The notes under the pieces: model-generated
The model's input: only the letters and a program-made list of their open reading frames with translations
Database searches by the model: none
What the model was told of the DNA's origin: nothing
In this document: piece by piece, positions 55,668 through 64,000 of the stretch
Position numbering within the stretch: position 1 is the first letter of the stretch
Layout: each line of letters opens with the position of its first letter
Program-made: the position numbers and the translations under genes
Assembly: GCF_000469135.2 (NCBI RefSeq)
Contig: NZ_CP048117.1
Span: 2,889,501 to 2,953,500 of the forward strand
Direction of reading: 5' to 3'
From: Bacillus sp. SB49
Lineage (GTDB): Bacteria > Bacillota > Bacilli > Bacillales > Halobacillaceae
DNA length: 64,000 nucleotides

Positions 55668-56393
55668 TTATGAAAATTCAAGAATACGCTTTAACTCTTT
55701 GTGAGATTCATAGGACTTAAGCAGTTCTTCCTTCCCTTCCATCCACTCTGCCTGCGATCCTTGGAAGATCGGTTTCTTTTCAGCAAAGAGAAGGAACTCA
55801 TCACTCAACGTTTTTAATTCATACCAGTCATGACTGATATAAATGAGCGTCTTGCCATCTGCATGAAGCTGCCTTAACCATGATAGAATATCCTCCTTTG
55901 CTGCAAGATCGACGCCGGCCGTAGGCTCATCCAAAAGACAGATTCGAGGATTCCGCATCAGCCCGATGCATAAGTTTACTTTCCGTTTCCACCCCCCGGA
56001 AAGGCGATCCACCCGCTGCTGGTACACTTCGTCAAGCCGCAGCATTTCGATCATCGTCTGAAGAAAACCTTCATCTACCTTCCCCTTCTCCAGTTTTCTC
56101 CAAAAGGAAATCTGTTCTTTGACTGTCAATTCCTCATAGAGCGCAATGTCCTGTGGCACGTAACCAATATCTGCCCGGACACGGCGCACGGCCTTGTCAT
56201 ACGGTATGTCATCATAGAAGACTTTTCCTTTCGTAGGACGATCGAGGGATGCAACCAACTTTAGAAACGTGGACTTACCGGCACCGTTTGGACCAATGAC
56301 ACCGACGGAGCTTCCCTCTCGAATCGTCAGAGTAAACGGTTCAAGCACTTCTTTTCGCTTATATTTCTTGGAAACGTTTTGTAAATGAATCAT
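55668..56393 (-). CDS. ABC transporter ATPase of an ABC-2 exporter
   Basis: A 241-residue ATPase with Walker A GPNGAGKST at about 34-42, Q-loop YVPQDIALY, signature LSGGWKRKVN, Walker B ICLLDEPTAGVD and switch His YISHDWYE. The signature and 'GVD' D-loop are those of the CcmA/NatA-type exporters. It ends a four-gene operon and would power the two permeases encoded before it, from which it is separated by 15 bases. Substrate unknown. Confidence 0.92.
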   Translation of the reverse strand: MIHLQNVSKKYKRKEVLEPFTLTIREGSSVGVIGPNGAGKSTFLKLVASLDRPTKGKVFYDDIPYDKAVRRVRADIGYVPQDIALYEELTVKEQISFWRKLEKGKVDEGFLQTMIEMLRLDEVYQQRVDRLSGGWKRKVNLCIGLMRNPRICLLDEPTAGVDLAAKEDILSWLRQLHADGKTLIYISHDWYELKTLSDEFLLFAEKKPIFQGSQAEWMEGKEELLKSYESHKELKRILEFS

Positions 56394-56408
56394 GACTGTA
56401 CTCCCTTC

Positions 56409-57434
56409 CTACCATTTCTTCACGAGCCAGTAATGGGGCCACATATCGAGGTATCCGATTCCGGATACGGTCAGCATGAATGATGCGAGGGCAAGCAGCA
56501 GTAAGACAGGAATCGACCACCGCTTCCTCCCCGTCCCCATGAATAAACACCAGGTGATGAATAAAGTGACAGCGAATACAAGGATACTGCGGATGACCCA
56601 CTCCTCGATTAACTCTTGAGGAGTAGCAGCGAAATAAAAGAGTCCGCAGATACTCAGAGCGAAGCTGCCAATTCCAACTAAACTGAATAATAGAAAATGA
56701 TGAAAGAAATAGCGCGTCGTCGTCCCCTGCAGCAATCGGATACGATCAAGGCGTCCTTCTCGATCGTCAGCCAATATTGTTCGAAGGAAGAAGAGAGCAA
56801 GCATCCAGCTGTACAAGAAGAATAATTGGATAACCATCACCTGCCAACCTTCCAGTTTAGGAGCTTCCATTGATGGATTTTCCGGGGATCGTTCCGTAAA
56901 GCGGACTTGGAACAAAGGCTCCGGTTCCCAGAACTCTTCCGAATAAGCAAACGCTTCTTCAAAGGATGCCGTGCCGTTCGCTGCCGAGACGTCCACCCCT
57001 GCTTTTGCATTGAGGGCAAGCCGCATAACTTGAGCTCCAACCGCCTCTTTAGCAAAAACGTCTAATAGTGATTCATCCGCCCGTATCCATGTGACGACAT
57101 TGTCCACCTGCCCAAGCCGTATCGTATCTTCAAGGCCGCTTTCCAAAATAAAGGCAGCCTCCATGGTACCTTTCCTTACCGCTTTTTCTGCTTCTTCTTT
57201 CGTCATAGCAGTAAAACGGAGCCGTTCTGCCTCTTGAAGACGTTCGAGAATGATTCGTGAGTAGGAACTGTCATCCTCGTCAGCAATGGCTACCGGCACA
57301 GCCGTCTCTTCTGCTGTCCTTTCAAGCAATGGATATAAAATACATGTCGAAAGAAGTGGGAATAAGAAAAGCAGCAGAAAAAGAACCGGGCGCTTCTTCC
57401 ATTTATTTAGATGTAAAGATAGATAAGTAAGCAT
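56409..57434 (-). CDS. ABC-2-type permease, second subunit
   Basis: A 341-residue protein with an N-terminal helix (about 17-38), a large extracytoplasmic region (40-185) and five C-terminal helices (about 195-335), the NatB/YhgE-like ABC-2 layout. The ATG at 57434 follows GGAGGG and overlaps the previous permease gene by 32 bases. It is related in plan to that neighbour and the two probably form a heterodimer. Confidence 0.87.
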   Translation of the reverse strand: MLTYLSLHLNKWKKRPVLFLLLFLFPLLSTCILYPLLERTAEETAVPVAIADEDDSSYSRIILERLQEAERLRFTAMTKEEAEKAVRKGTMEAAFILESGLEDTIRLGQVDNVVTWIRADESLLDVFAKEAVGAQVMRLALNAKAGVDVSAANGTASFEEAFAYSEEFWEPEPLFQVRFTERSPENPSMEAPKLEGWQVMVIQLFFLYSWMLALFFLRTILADDREGRLDRIRLLQGTTTRYFFHHFLLFSLVGIGSFALSICGLFYFAATPQELIEEWVIRSILVFAVTLFITWCLFMGTGRKRWSIPVLLLLALASFMLTVSGIGYLDMWPHYWLVKKW

Positions 57435-58617
57435 CCCGCTTCTCCCTCCATAATGCAGCCGCCAAGCCAAGAATGTTCAAACCTACGCCCCACAAAGCCA
57501 AGCCTGTCAGATGTCCCCGTTCATCCTCATCGAGCAGAGCTGATTGAAAGACATCATAACTTAATTGATAAGGATTCCAGTTCTGGGACAGCCACTCAGG
57601 TAAATAAATTCTCGGTACCCATGCCCCAGCACTTAAAAGACCGATAATGGATATAACAAATAAGATTAAGAACCTCATGCCTGCCGGGATTTGTAGAGAG
57701 AAGAGGAGAACGGCAAAGGCAGACATCCACAATGCGGCAAGCAGAAGCCCAAGATGAAGGGTCGGAGACTGCACCAATGCAGCATCTGTGCGGGAAGTGA
57801 TTGCAACGAGCAGCTCCAACATTCCAAATGTTACAAAGCCCCATTTCCACTGCTTTGCCATGACCCAATGGACAAAGGTGATATCAGCCATCCGCCACCT
57901 CATCAGAATGGACCCTGTTTCCCTGTTTCCGTCGAGCATCTGATAACAAACGAGAAAAAGGAAGATGAACGTCATCATAACAGCGAGATACGCATGCCTC
58001 TCCCATCCGATACCGGCTCCTGAAACCACCATCTCTTCCTCAAAAACATCGTTCCGGTCCAGTGCGAATAAACTATAAGTTATGATGACCTCCTGAAGCC
58101 GTCTGCTTCTTTCCCCTTCAGGCATTTCGCGGATACTTAAATCATAAACAGCATTAACAGCACTCTGGGATGCCGATATGTAGTCGGCTCCACTATCCAG
58201 AAGTACTTGAAGCATCGTTGCATCCACAGGATCGTCTTCATTCGTCATGACAACGATTGGATCATTCTCACCGTTCATCAGACTGCTCGTAAATCCTTCC
58301 GGAATCATCATGACACCGGCAAGCTCCCCTTGTTCAAAAGCCGCTTCTGCCTCTTTCGCATCCATCGGGGTAAGCGTCAATGCCTGACTCAGCCGCTTCT
58401 CTTCTGAAAGCTGATTGATAAGTGCTTTTGTCTGGAACGTATCGTCCTCATCAACCACCGCCGCCCGTACAGGCTCTGCGCCTTCTTCTACGAAGCTTTG
58501 AAGCATCAATGCTACGAGTACGATCAATAGTAAGGGAATAGCAATAGATAAAAAAAGAGGGGCAGGCCGTTTGACGGCTGCCCTCATTTCATAACGCAAT
58601 AACGAGAACCCATTCAT
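57403..58617 (-). CDS. ABC-2-type permease, first subunit
   Basis: A 404-residue protein with a first helix at about 21-43, an extracytoplasmic domain (45-200) containing AAVVDEDD and VMMIPEGF, both typical of ABC-2 exporters of the NatB/YhaP group, then helices at about 212-390. AAAAGGAGG precedes the ATG. It lies 39 bases after the membrane-anchored protein gene that opens the operon. Possible substrates are ions, peptides or lipids; no evidence decides. Confidence 0.88.
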   Translation of the reverse strand: MNGFSLLRYEMRAAVKRPAPLFLSIAIPLLLIVLVALMLQSFVEEGAEPVRAAVVDEDDTFQTKALINQLSEEKRLSQALTLTPMDAKEAEAAFEQGELAGVMMIPEGFTSSLMNGENDPIVVMTNEDDPVDATMLQVLLDSGADYISASQSAVNAVYDLSIREMPEGERSRRLQEVIITYSLFALDRNDVFEEEMVVSGAGIGWERHAYLAVMMTFIFLFLVCYQMLDGNRETGSILMRWRMADITFVHWVMAKQWKWGFVTFGMLELLVAITSRTDAALVQSPTLHLGLLLAALWMSAFAVLLFSLQIPAGMRFLILFVISIIGLLSAGAWVPRIYLPEWLSQNWNPYQLSYDVFQSALLDEDERGHLTGLALWGVGLNILGLAAALWREKRDAYLSIFTSK

Positions 58618-58656
58618 ACGACCTGCCTCCTTTTCTCACTCAGGGTGTTCATCGGA

Positions 58657-60270
58657 TTAGAAACCTGCACCGAAACCGCCCATAATGGAGTTAAGATGTT
58701 CCTGGAAGTTCATTTGAACTTCTTGACCAATCTGCATCATTTCCTCATCGGAAACGTCCATAAGCTGAACTGTGTTGTTCTCTTCCAGTGCCGGGAACTC
58801 AAGGTCATCCGTAAACGTCAAGTTGTTGTCGAAATTGAACTCAATGTCTGCAGACATATTGCCCATCGCAGGATCATCCATGCTCAGATTCAAACCGAAA
58901 TCTGTTTTCTGGTTGACTTTATTGTCGCCGTCTTCCTTGGAAGTCGTGTTAATAAATCCAGAAATCGCCGGCATTGCCTGCTGTTCGAAAGCTTCTCCGC
59001 CAAGTTTCAGTTCGAAGTCTGACTTAGAACCTTCGTTCGTATAGTCCGTGTTCAAAAGAAGGTCGGCTGTAAAGTTATCCTGCTCGAAGTCTGACTTCAC
59101 TCCGATTGTATAATCAACGTGAAGTCCTTTATCTTTCTCTTCACCTTTCTCTTCATACTTAACAGCAATGCTCTCGTCTTTACTGTCAGGGGAAAGGTTA
59201 ACATCAAAGGTAGACGTGTACTTATCTTCGCCATCCTTCATGTAGTCGTTAGAGATTGCAACCTTAATTGTTTCGTCCGTATCATCAGCAATGTTCATTG
59301 TCCAAGTCTGGTGGGCTACTAAATCGTCCTTGATGTAGGCTTCACCATTGATTCCACCAGGGATTTTAACTTTGTCGATATTTTCGATTGCTTTATCAAG
59401 CTCTGCCTGAAGGTCTTCCATTTGAACTCCTTCGACATTTCCTTGAAGCGCTGCCTGCTGTTCCAGCGTATCCTGGATGCGCTCATCTTCTTTCACTTTC
59501 TCAAGAAGGGTAACAAGCATCTGCTTCGCTTCTTTTTCACTGATTTCAATCGTTACTTTATCATATTTCTCGCCTTCATATTCTTCGCCTTCAGAAAGCG
59601 TGAACTGATCCTGCTTCAACTCTTTACCCAAAGCTACTGCATACTCTGTCAACATTTCTTTCGCTTCTTCCTGCGTCATTTGAGACTGCGCATATTCAGC
59701 GAAATTAGGGAGTTCTTCCAAACCTTCGGAAGATCCTGTGTATTTGGTAAGGACATCACCAAGCTGATCGTTGCCGAATGCAAAATACTTATCATATACA
59801 AATGGAGCCTGTGCAGCGAAAGTATCTTCGCTCTGATAGAAGTTACCATTTGCCAAACTGCTTCCCTGCATCTGCAGATCCATGCCTCCGTAAAGTTCCT
59901 TTGTTTCAGGATTGTACTTGCTGTCGAGATTCAACTGTACGGTTGAAAGTACCCCTTGAATCATCGCTACTTCAGGGAAGACCTGTTGAACCTGGTCTCC
60001 TTGGAAATTCATATCCATTGTCACTGTGCCTTCCGACTTATACGCTTCTTTCATTTGACGGTCTGCAAGTTCCATCTGGTCTTCTGTGTATTCAGCCATG
60101 CGTTCTGTCTGCTCATCGATCGTATTCTTCTGAGCATCCATGTACATAACCATAGGATTGTTCTCTTTAAGTAATGCAAAAGCCGTTCCTCCGATTGCTG
60201 CAATAACTACGACTGTCAGGATGATAATTAACCACTTATTCATCCCTTTTTTCTTTGGTTGTTCGCTCAT
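58657..60270 (-). CDS. Membrane-anchored extracytoplasmic protein (DUF6583-like)
   Basis: A 537-residue protein with a short cytoplasmic N-terminus, one helix (about 12-33) and a large Asp/Glu/Gln-rich outside domain built of beta strands with repeated 'DMNF', 'DLQM' and 'DFGLNLS' segments. I believe it matches DUF6583, found in Bacillaceae with no known function, but cannot check. GGGAGAGG precedes the ATG. It opens the operon with the ABC-2 exporter, so it may bind or guide the exported substrate. Confidence 0.75.
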   Translation of the reverse strand: MSEQPKKKGMNKWLIIILTVVVIAAIGGTAFALLKENNPMVMYMDAQKNTIDEQTERMAEYTEDQMELADRQMKEAYKSEGTVTMDMNFQGDQVQQVFPEVAMIQGVLSTVQLNLDSKYNPETKELYGGMDLQMQGSSLANGNFYQSEDTFAAQAPFVYDKYFAFGNDQLGDVLTKYTGSSEGLEELPNFAEYAQSQMTQEEAKEMLTEYAVALGKELKQDQFTLSEGEEYEGEKYDKVTIEISEKEAKQMLVTLLEKVKEDERIQDTLEQQAALQGNVEGVQMEDLQAELDKAIENIDKVKIPGGINGEAYIKDDLVAHQTWTMNIADDTDETIKVAISNDYMKDGEDKYTSTFDVNLSPDSKDESIAVKYEEKGEEKDKGLHVDYTIGVKSDFEQDNFTADLLLNTDYTNEGSKSDFELKLGGEAFEQQAMPAISGFINTTSKEDGDNKVNQKTDFGLNLSMDDPAMGNMSADIEFNFDNNLTFTDDLEFPALEENNTVQLMDVSDEEMMQIGQEVQMNFQEHLNSIMGGFGAGF

Positions 60271-60638
60271 GTACCTCTCCCTTTCTTCTTTTTAATACCA
60301 TTTCTGACTATACTTACGTGAGTCGTTTGAGAAAAGTTTCAAGAAATGTCCATATTTCTTGAAAAACCTTCCTCATTATACACCGATATATACCCCATTC
60401 CTACACATAATCGGCAAAAAAATACAAAAAATATGCCTGGATTATCCAACTAAATATCTATTCAGCATATTTTGGACCGGAGGGACTGGAAAAGTCAGCA
60501 CGTATTTATCCTATCGGAGGGCAGCTGAGCTTATGACCATTATTATACAATTGATGTTGGAGAGTTATATTGAAGGATTGAAGGAGAAAAGGGAGACACA
60601 GTCAGACAGTATCTCCCACAAATAAAAGAAAGTAAAGA
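60271..60638. other. Gap upstream of the DUF6583-like gene, with one doubtful 30-codon frame
   Basis: The promoter of the minus-strand operon should lie at 60280-60360. On the plus strand, an ATG at 60533 behind GGAGGG opens a 30-residue frame beginning MTIIIQLMLESYIEGLKEKR. It has a short hydrophobic start and no known relatives to me, so it is noted and not called as a gene. Nothing else is recognised. Confidence 0.25.
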
Positions 60639-61070
60639 TCAGCTGGAAGGTTCCTCATCCACATTAATTTGGAATGTGATGCCGAACTTGTCCTTTACCT
60701 GCCCGTAGACCGGACTCCAATCCGTCTTCTGCAGAGGCATGATGGTCTCCCCTTCCGCCGCAAGCGCGTTGAAGATATGCTGCGCCGTCTCCTCATCATC
60801 AGGAAGAATGGCCAATTGGACGTTTTCTCCCTGTTTTAAAGACATGCCGGGATACGAATCCGAAAACATGATGTCTGCCTCTCCTGCTTTCAATTGTGCA
60901 TGCATAATCCGGTCTTTCATTTCATCCGGCAGTGGATGATCAGGGTTTTCAGGCATGTCCTTGAACTTCATGATTCCTGTTATACGGCCCTGGAGTGCTT
61001 CTTCATAAAAAGCCAGCGCCTCTCTTGCATTCCCGTCGAACACTAAATAAGGGGTCAATTTGATAGACAT
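60639..61070 (-). CDS. PhnB-type VOC-family protein
   Basis: A 143-residue protein with LTPYLVFDGNAREALAFYEEAL at the start, ADIMFSDSYPGM in the middle and VKDKFGITFQINV at the end, which is the PhnB/glyoxalase-like group. The usual active-site metal residues are only partly kept. The ATG at 61070 follows AAGGAGTGG. No neighbour indicates a function. Confidence 0.85.
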   Translation of the reverse strand: MSIKLTPYLVFDGNAREALAFYEEALQGRITGIMKFKDMPENPDHPLPDEMKDRIMHAQLKAGEADIMFSDSYPGMSLKQGENVQLAILPDDEETAQHIFNALAAEGETIMPLQKTDWSPVYGQVKDKFGITFQINVDEEPSS

Positions 61071-61303
61071 TTCAACCACTCCTTCTTCAATTTTTAAGAA
61101 CGTATGTTCCTATTAAGGATACACCAAGAAAAGACGGGACGCCACCTATATTTTTATTATTCCGAAAATATTGTTCCGTTTTTTGCCTTGGGTTTATAAC
61201 ACTCAAAATCCCTTTGTTTATTTAAATTTTCCCACTTCCACTTGCAAACACCCCTTCTGACAGGGACTATTTCTATACGGCCTTCCGCTATTTCCAAAAT
61301 AGA

Positions 61304-61333
61304 TTGACAACCTTATAGAAAGCATGATAAAAA
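61304..61333 (+). promoter_or_regulatory. Probable promoter of the T-box leader
   Basis: TTGACA at 61304-61309 is followed after 18 bases by TAAAAA at 61328-61333. Transcription would begin near 61340, at the start of the T-box leader. Confidence 0.5.
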
Positions 61334-61339
61334 TGATAA

Positions 61340-61592
61340 CAACCAATAAACATGCAGAACGGCTTTGAAAGAAATACAGTAGCGACTTTTTCCCTGTCAC
61401 AGAGAACCGGTGGTTGGTGGGAACCGGCACACAAAAGGTACGTGAATTTCATTTCTGGAGCTTTTTTTGCCTTCGGGCAGAAGACGGTGACGACCGTTAT
61501 ACGTTTGAGTGATGGGGATTTTTTGTCTCCATAATCAGGGTGGTACCGCGATAAAAAATCGTCCCTACGGCATGTAGGGGCGATTTTTTATT
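61340..61592 (+). ncRNA. T-box riboswitch leader, predicted Phe specifier
   Basis: The 14-base T-box AGGGTGGTACCGCG is at 61537-61550. It precedes a terminator with arms AAAATCGTCCCTAC and GTAGGGGCGATTTT (61555-61589) and a T tract. Stem I shows AGTA at 61378-61381, the distal AGAGAACCGGTGGTTGGTGGGAACCGG and the specifier region GTGAATTTCATTTCTGGAGC (61442-61461). Reading three bases after GAA gives TTT; shifting one base to keep the following A gives TTC. Both are Phe. Uncharged tRNA-Phe would therefore allow expression of the transporter downstream. Confidence 0.9.
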
Positions 61593-61670
61593 GTTTTTTC
61601 GGAGGAAGACTTTAGTGGTTCTCTGCGCCAAAGAGTCTTTCAATTTCATTGGAAAAGGAGCTTAGTCACT

Positions 61671-63014
61671 ATGAAACAACAAGAGCAATGGACATCCAAG
61701 CTCGGCTTCATTCTTGCAGCCGCAGGATCCGCTATCGGACTGGGTGCAATATGGAAATTCCCGTATATTGCCGGTCAAAATGGAGGAGGAGCATTCTTTC
61801 TTCTCTTCATCTTATTTACTTTGTTTCTCGGGCTTCCGCTGCTTCTGGCGGAATTCTCCATTGGACGTACATCCCAGAAAGACGCCATTGCATCCTATAA
61901 AGAAATCGCCCCCCGGACGAAGTGGCATTGGGTAGGTATTCTCGGAATGATTACTTCATTCCTGCTTTTATCCTTCTATAGTGTCATCGGCGGCTGGATT
62001 GTGGCTTATTTATACAAAGTCATCACGGGCCAACTCAATGATTTGTCCTCAACCGATTACGCGGATGTTTTCGGGAGCACCATTTCCAATCCCGGAATCA
62101 GCCTGCTCGTCCAGTTTATCTTTATGATCCTTACGATTCTAGTAGTAGCCCGAGGCGTTCAAAAGGGTATTGAGCAAGCCAGTAAAATTATGATGCCGGT
62201 CTTATTCTTACTATTTATCCTGCTTGTCATCCGTGCTGTGACGCTCGACGGAGCTATGGAAGGAATCACGTTCCTGCTGCAGCCGGATTTCAGCAAAGTA
62301 ACATCACAAACCGTTCTGGAAGCAATGGGGCAGTCCTTCTTCACTCTTAGTGTCGGCGTGTCCGTCATGGTGACGTACAGCTCTTACCTGCCAAAATCAG
62401 AAAGTCTTCCTAGAGCGGCCTTTTCCATCGGTGGAATGAACATCTTCATCGTATTGTTGGCGGGGCTTGCTATTTTCCCTGCTGTCTTCGCCTTCGGACT
62501 TGAACCGGATGCTGGGCCTGTGTTGCTATTCCAGGTACTCCCGACGATCTTCAGCCAGCTTCCTTTCGGCATGGTATTCTTCGGGGCATTCCTGCTTTTG
62601 TTCCTATTCGCAGCTTTGACCTCTGCCTTCTCGATGCTTGAGATCATCGTTTCCGTCCTATCAAAAGGAGACACTCGGAAAAGGAAAAAATGGGCCTGGA
62701 TCATCGGACTTGCGATCTTTATCGTCGGTACGCCGTCCACACTTTCCTACGGCTTACTCGCAGACTATACGCTGTTCGGCCGTACGTTCTTCGACAACAT
62801 GGATTACGCCGTCAGTAACGTCCTGTTCCCGATTGGTTCCCTGTTGATTGCCCTGTTTGTCGCAAATAAAATGAAGAAAAGCGCTTTATATGAAGAACTC
62901 AGTCATGGCAGCAGTCTGAAAAAAGGGTTGTTCAATGTGTGGTTCATCCTGCTTCGCTATGTCGCACCCTTACTAATCATCATCGTTATGCTTGATGTGA
63001 TCGGAGTTATCTAA
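61671..63014 (+). CDS. SNF-family sodium-dependent amino acid transporter
   Basis: A 447-residue protein of the LeuT/SNF fold with eleven or twelve helices. [21 protein letters not shown] (residues 9-29) is the unwound helix 1 that binds sodium and the amino group, and [12 protein letters not shown] follows. The T-box upstream, with a predicted Phe specifier, points to an aromatic amino acid as substrate. AAAAGGAG precedes the ATG. The next gene is separated by a terminator. Confidence 0.94.
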   Translation: MKQQEQWTSKLGFILAAAGSAIGLGAIWKFPYIAGQNGGGAFFLLFILFTLFLGLPLLLAEFSIGRTSQKDAIASYKEIAPRTKWHWVGILGMITSFLLLSFYSVIGGWIVAYLYKVITGQLNDLSSTDYADVFGSTISNPGISLLVQFIFMILTILVVARGVQKGIEQASKIMMPVLFLLFILLVIRAVTLDGAMEGITFLLQPDFSKVTSQTVLEAMGQSFFTLSVGVSVMVTYSSYLPKSESLPRAAFSIGGMNIFIVLLAGLAIFPAVFAFGLEPDAGPVLLFQVLPTIFSQLPFGMVFFGAFLLLFLFAALTSAFSMLEIIVSVLSKGDTRKRKKWAWIIGLAIFIVGTPSTLSYGLLADYTLFGRTFFDNMDYAVSNVLFPIGSLLIALFVANKMKKSALYEELSHGSSLKKGLFNVWFILLRYVAPLLIIIVMLDVIGVI

Positions 63015-63059
63015 AAAACTTATCCGGTTGAGAAAAGAGTTGTAAGCTCGAATTACCTC

Positions 63060-63180
63060 GATGTGATTATGGAAGCCCCATTACGGCAAGGGGCGGAGAG
63101 AAACAGGCAGCGTCCAACGGCGGAATAATGCAGCGATGAGGACGCTCACCTGCCGCCCCGTGGAAGGCGTCCCGTTTTGA
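63060..63180. repeat. Degenerate GC-rich intergenic repeat, foldable
   Basis: This stretch is far more GC-rich than its flanks and carries no frame. GCCCC and GGGGC (near 63074-63098) pair, and GGCAGCGTCC pairs with GGACGCT further on. CGATGAGGACGCTCA followed by CCCCGTGGAAGGCG resembles the repeats common between Bacillaceae genes, in which a 'CGAGGAGGCTC...CCCGTGGAAAGCG' pattern recurs. I rate it a decayed copy of such an element. Confidence 0.5.
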
Positions 63181-63224
63181 ACACTTCCTCTACCTATGAA
63201 ATGTATTACTTCACCAAGTTGAAT

Positions 63225-63260
63225 GAACAGAGGGATACCCCCCTCTGTTCTTTTTTTATA
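63225..63260 (+). terminator. Terminator after the SNF transporter region
   Basis: AACAGAGGG and CCCTCTGTT pair around ATACCC, followed by CTTTTTTTAT. It is 210 bases after the transporter stop, beyond the GC-rich repeat. Confidence 0.85.
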
Positions 63261-63342
63261 AAATCATGAAAGCTCCCTTCTTTTATTTTCCAGGTGATTG
63301 AGGTACCATGAGGTAGAAAACCAAGGAACGGAGTGATTACGA

Positions 63343-63543
63343 GTGACTAAACGATTCATGCTTTTCAATACTATTTTTCACGGAATCATCCTTGTGCTGG
63401 CCTTTTTCATCGTCACGGTTTATGCCCTCGATGGCTTCCAAGTCTTCTATATGGCGATTGGAACACTGATTGCAGCTAACAGCATTTTCCGTATTTTCAA
63501 AGGGATGAAGCACCTGCGTTTACGAAAGGACCAAGCAGTGTGA
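63343..63543 (+). CDS. Small two-helix membrane protein
   Basis: A 66-residue protein with two hydrophobic segments (about 8-28 and 33-49) and a basic tail (KGMKHLRLRKDQ). The GTG at 63343 follows AACGGAGTG. It stands alone between two terminators. The family is not recognised. Confidence 0.7.
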   Translation: MTKRFMLFNTIFHGIILVLAFFIVTVYALDGFQVFYMAIGTLIAANSIFRIFKGMKHLRLRKDQAV

Positions 63544-63579
63544 AAAGAAGCCTCTATACTTTGGAGGCTTCTTTTCATA
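63543..63579 (+). terminator. Terminator after the small membrane protein gene
   Basis: GAAAAGAAGCCTC and GAGGCTTCTTTTC pair around TATACTTTG, directly after the stop codon. Confidence 0.85.
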
Positions 63580-63635
63580 AAAGTAAACAGGAACCGTGCA
63601 ATAGTCATGATAAAGACATATGTTATCGTCCAATT

Positions 63636-63737
63636 TGTGAAATGGTGAACAAAGTTATAGCCCTCCATCCTTTTCCAGCTTATACTGTAAGTGTAAGGAA
63701 GAGCTCTTATCCATTATCATGTGAAGTGGTGAACAAA
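63636..63737 (+). promoter_or_regulatory. Two 18-bp direct repeats upstream of the DoxX-family gene
   Basis: TGTGAAATGGTGAACAAA (63636-63653) and TGTGAAGTGGTGAACAAA (63720-63737) differ at one base and lie 84 bases apart, with the second ending 18 bases before the start codon. The TTGTGAA-N4 left half recalls Rex sites, but the right half (TGAACAA) does not match the Rex inverted half well. A repressor site is likely; its protein is unknown. Confidence 0.5.
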
Positions 63738-63755
63738 CTAAAAGGAGTGAGAAAA

Positions 63756-64000
63756 ATGATTAATGATCTTTTGCGGAATAACAAGGTTGCTGCTGGTGTG
63801 TTGACGTTCGTACGGTTGTATCTTGGGTATGTGTGGCTGACTTCCGGTATTGGAAAATTAACAGGAGGCTTCGAAGTTCAGGGGTTTCTGCAAGGGGCGA
63901 TCGGCAAAGCGGAAGGGGCGCATCCAGCTGTCCAAAGCTGGTGGGCCGTATTTCTTGAACAAGTGGCACTTCCAAACCACGAATTGTTCGCCTTCCTCGT
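63756..64000 (+). CDS. DoxX-family membrane protein (3' end cut by window)
   Basis: The first 81 residues are in the window. AAAGGAGTGAG precedes the ATG. It reads FVRLYLGYVWLTSGIGKLTGGFE near the start, with a first helix at about 15-33 and the GxxKL motif of DoxX/quinol-oxidase small-subunit-like proteins. VQSWWAVFLEQ follows. In Bacillus such proteins (for example CatD, MhqP) are linked to redox or quinone stress. The direct repeats upstream suggest regulated expression. Confidence 0.8.
   Translation, partial: MINDLLRNNKVAAGVLTFVRLYLGYVWLTSGIGKLTGGFEVQGFLQGAIGKAEGAHPAVQSWWAVFLEQVALPNHELFAFL

Noticed and set aside
60359-60625. An 88-codon plus-strand frame
   Set aside because: The N-terminal half has no family likeness or ribosome site and overlaps the probable promoter of the minus-strand operon. 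Only the last 30 codons have a possible start, and that evidence is weak.
63636-63653. A Rex (NADH-sensing) operator
   Set aside because: Only the left half TTGTGAA fits. The right half TGAACAA matches the inverted half TTCACAA at five of seven positions, and the second copy lacks the leading T, so the site is reported as unassigned.

Overview
The window looks like chromosomal DNA of a Gram-positive, endospore-former-type Bacillaceae, probably a moderate halophile of the Halobacillus/Virgibacillus/Pontibacillus kind. The evidence is strong AGGAGG-type ribosome sites with ATG, GTG and TTG starts, perfect CcpA cre sites, Zur boxes and a T-box leader of Bacillus type, LtaS and LCP envelope enzymes, and many acidic secreted proteins. 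The genus is an inference. There are no rRNA or tRNA genes, no CRISPR array, no phage and no intact insertion sequence.

Left part (1-10.9 kb): the 3'-truncated gene of a secreted subtilase with cell-wall-binding (CWB2) repeats; a PHP-type tyrosine phosphatase; a four-gene exopolysaccharide cluster resembling B. subtilis ydaL-ydaM-ydaJ (two DUF2334 deacetylase-like proteins, a membrane glycosyltransferase, a GH8-like protein); and a BmrA-type ABC exporter. Then (10.9-19.8 kb) a tricarboxylate transporter tctCBA under a cre site, a zinc lipoprotein adcA behind two adjacent Zur boxes, and a heme-stress module hssR-hssS-hrtB-hrtA with two HssR-like direct repeats.

Middle (19.9-43.6 kb): a CitS/CitT-like two-component pair; a glycerol/dihydroxyacetone operon glpF-glpK-dhaK-dhaL-dhaM read from a cre-overlapped promoter and a GlpP-type leader terminator; an LCP enzyme; a second CWB2 subtilase; an LtaS-family enzyme; split CopC and CopD copper proteins; a GntR-controlled sugar-acid operon (dehydrogenase, DUF1537 kinase, GntP permease); an RDD-protein gene broken by a stop codon; an HxlR regulator divergent from a VOC enzyme; and a two-repeat surface protein with an MPDTG sorting signal.

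Right part (43.7-64 kb): a poly-gamma-glutamate capsule locus pgsB-pgsC-pgsA-small gene-ggt (CapBCADE-like); a two-gene operon for a large secreted nuclease and a 5'-nucleotidase, both ending in CWB2 repeats; a four-gene ABC-2 export operon; a VOC protein; a T-box-controlled SNF-family transporter with a predicted Phe specifier; a degenerate GC-rich intergenic repeat; and the start of a DoxX-family gene.

The main theme is the cell surface: four CWB2 proteins (two proteases, a nuclease and a nucleotidase), a PGA capsule, a possible second exopolysaccharide, teichoic-acid enzymes and a sortase substrate. Together they suggest a cell that holds digestive enzymes in its wall under a capsule.
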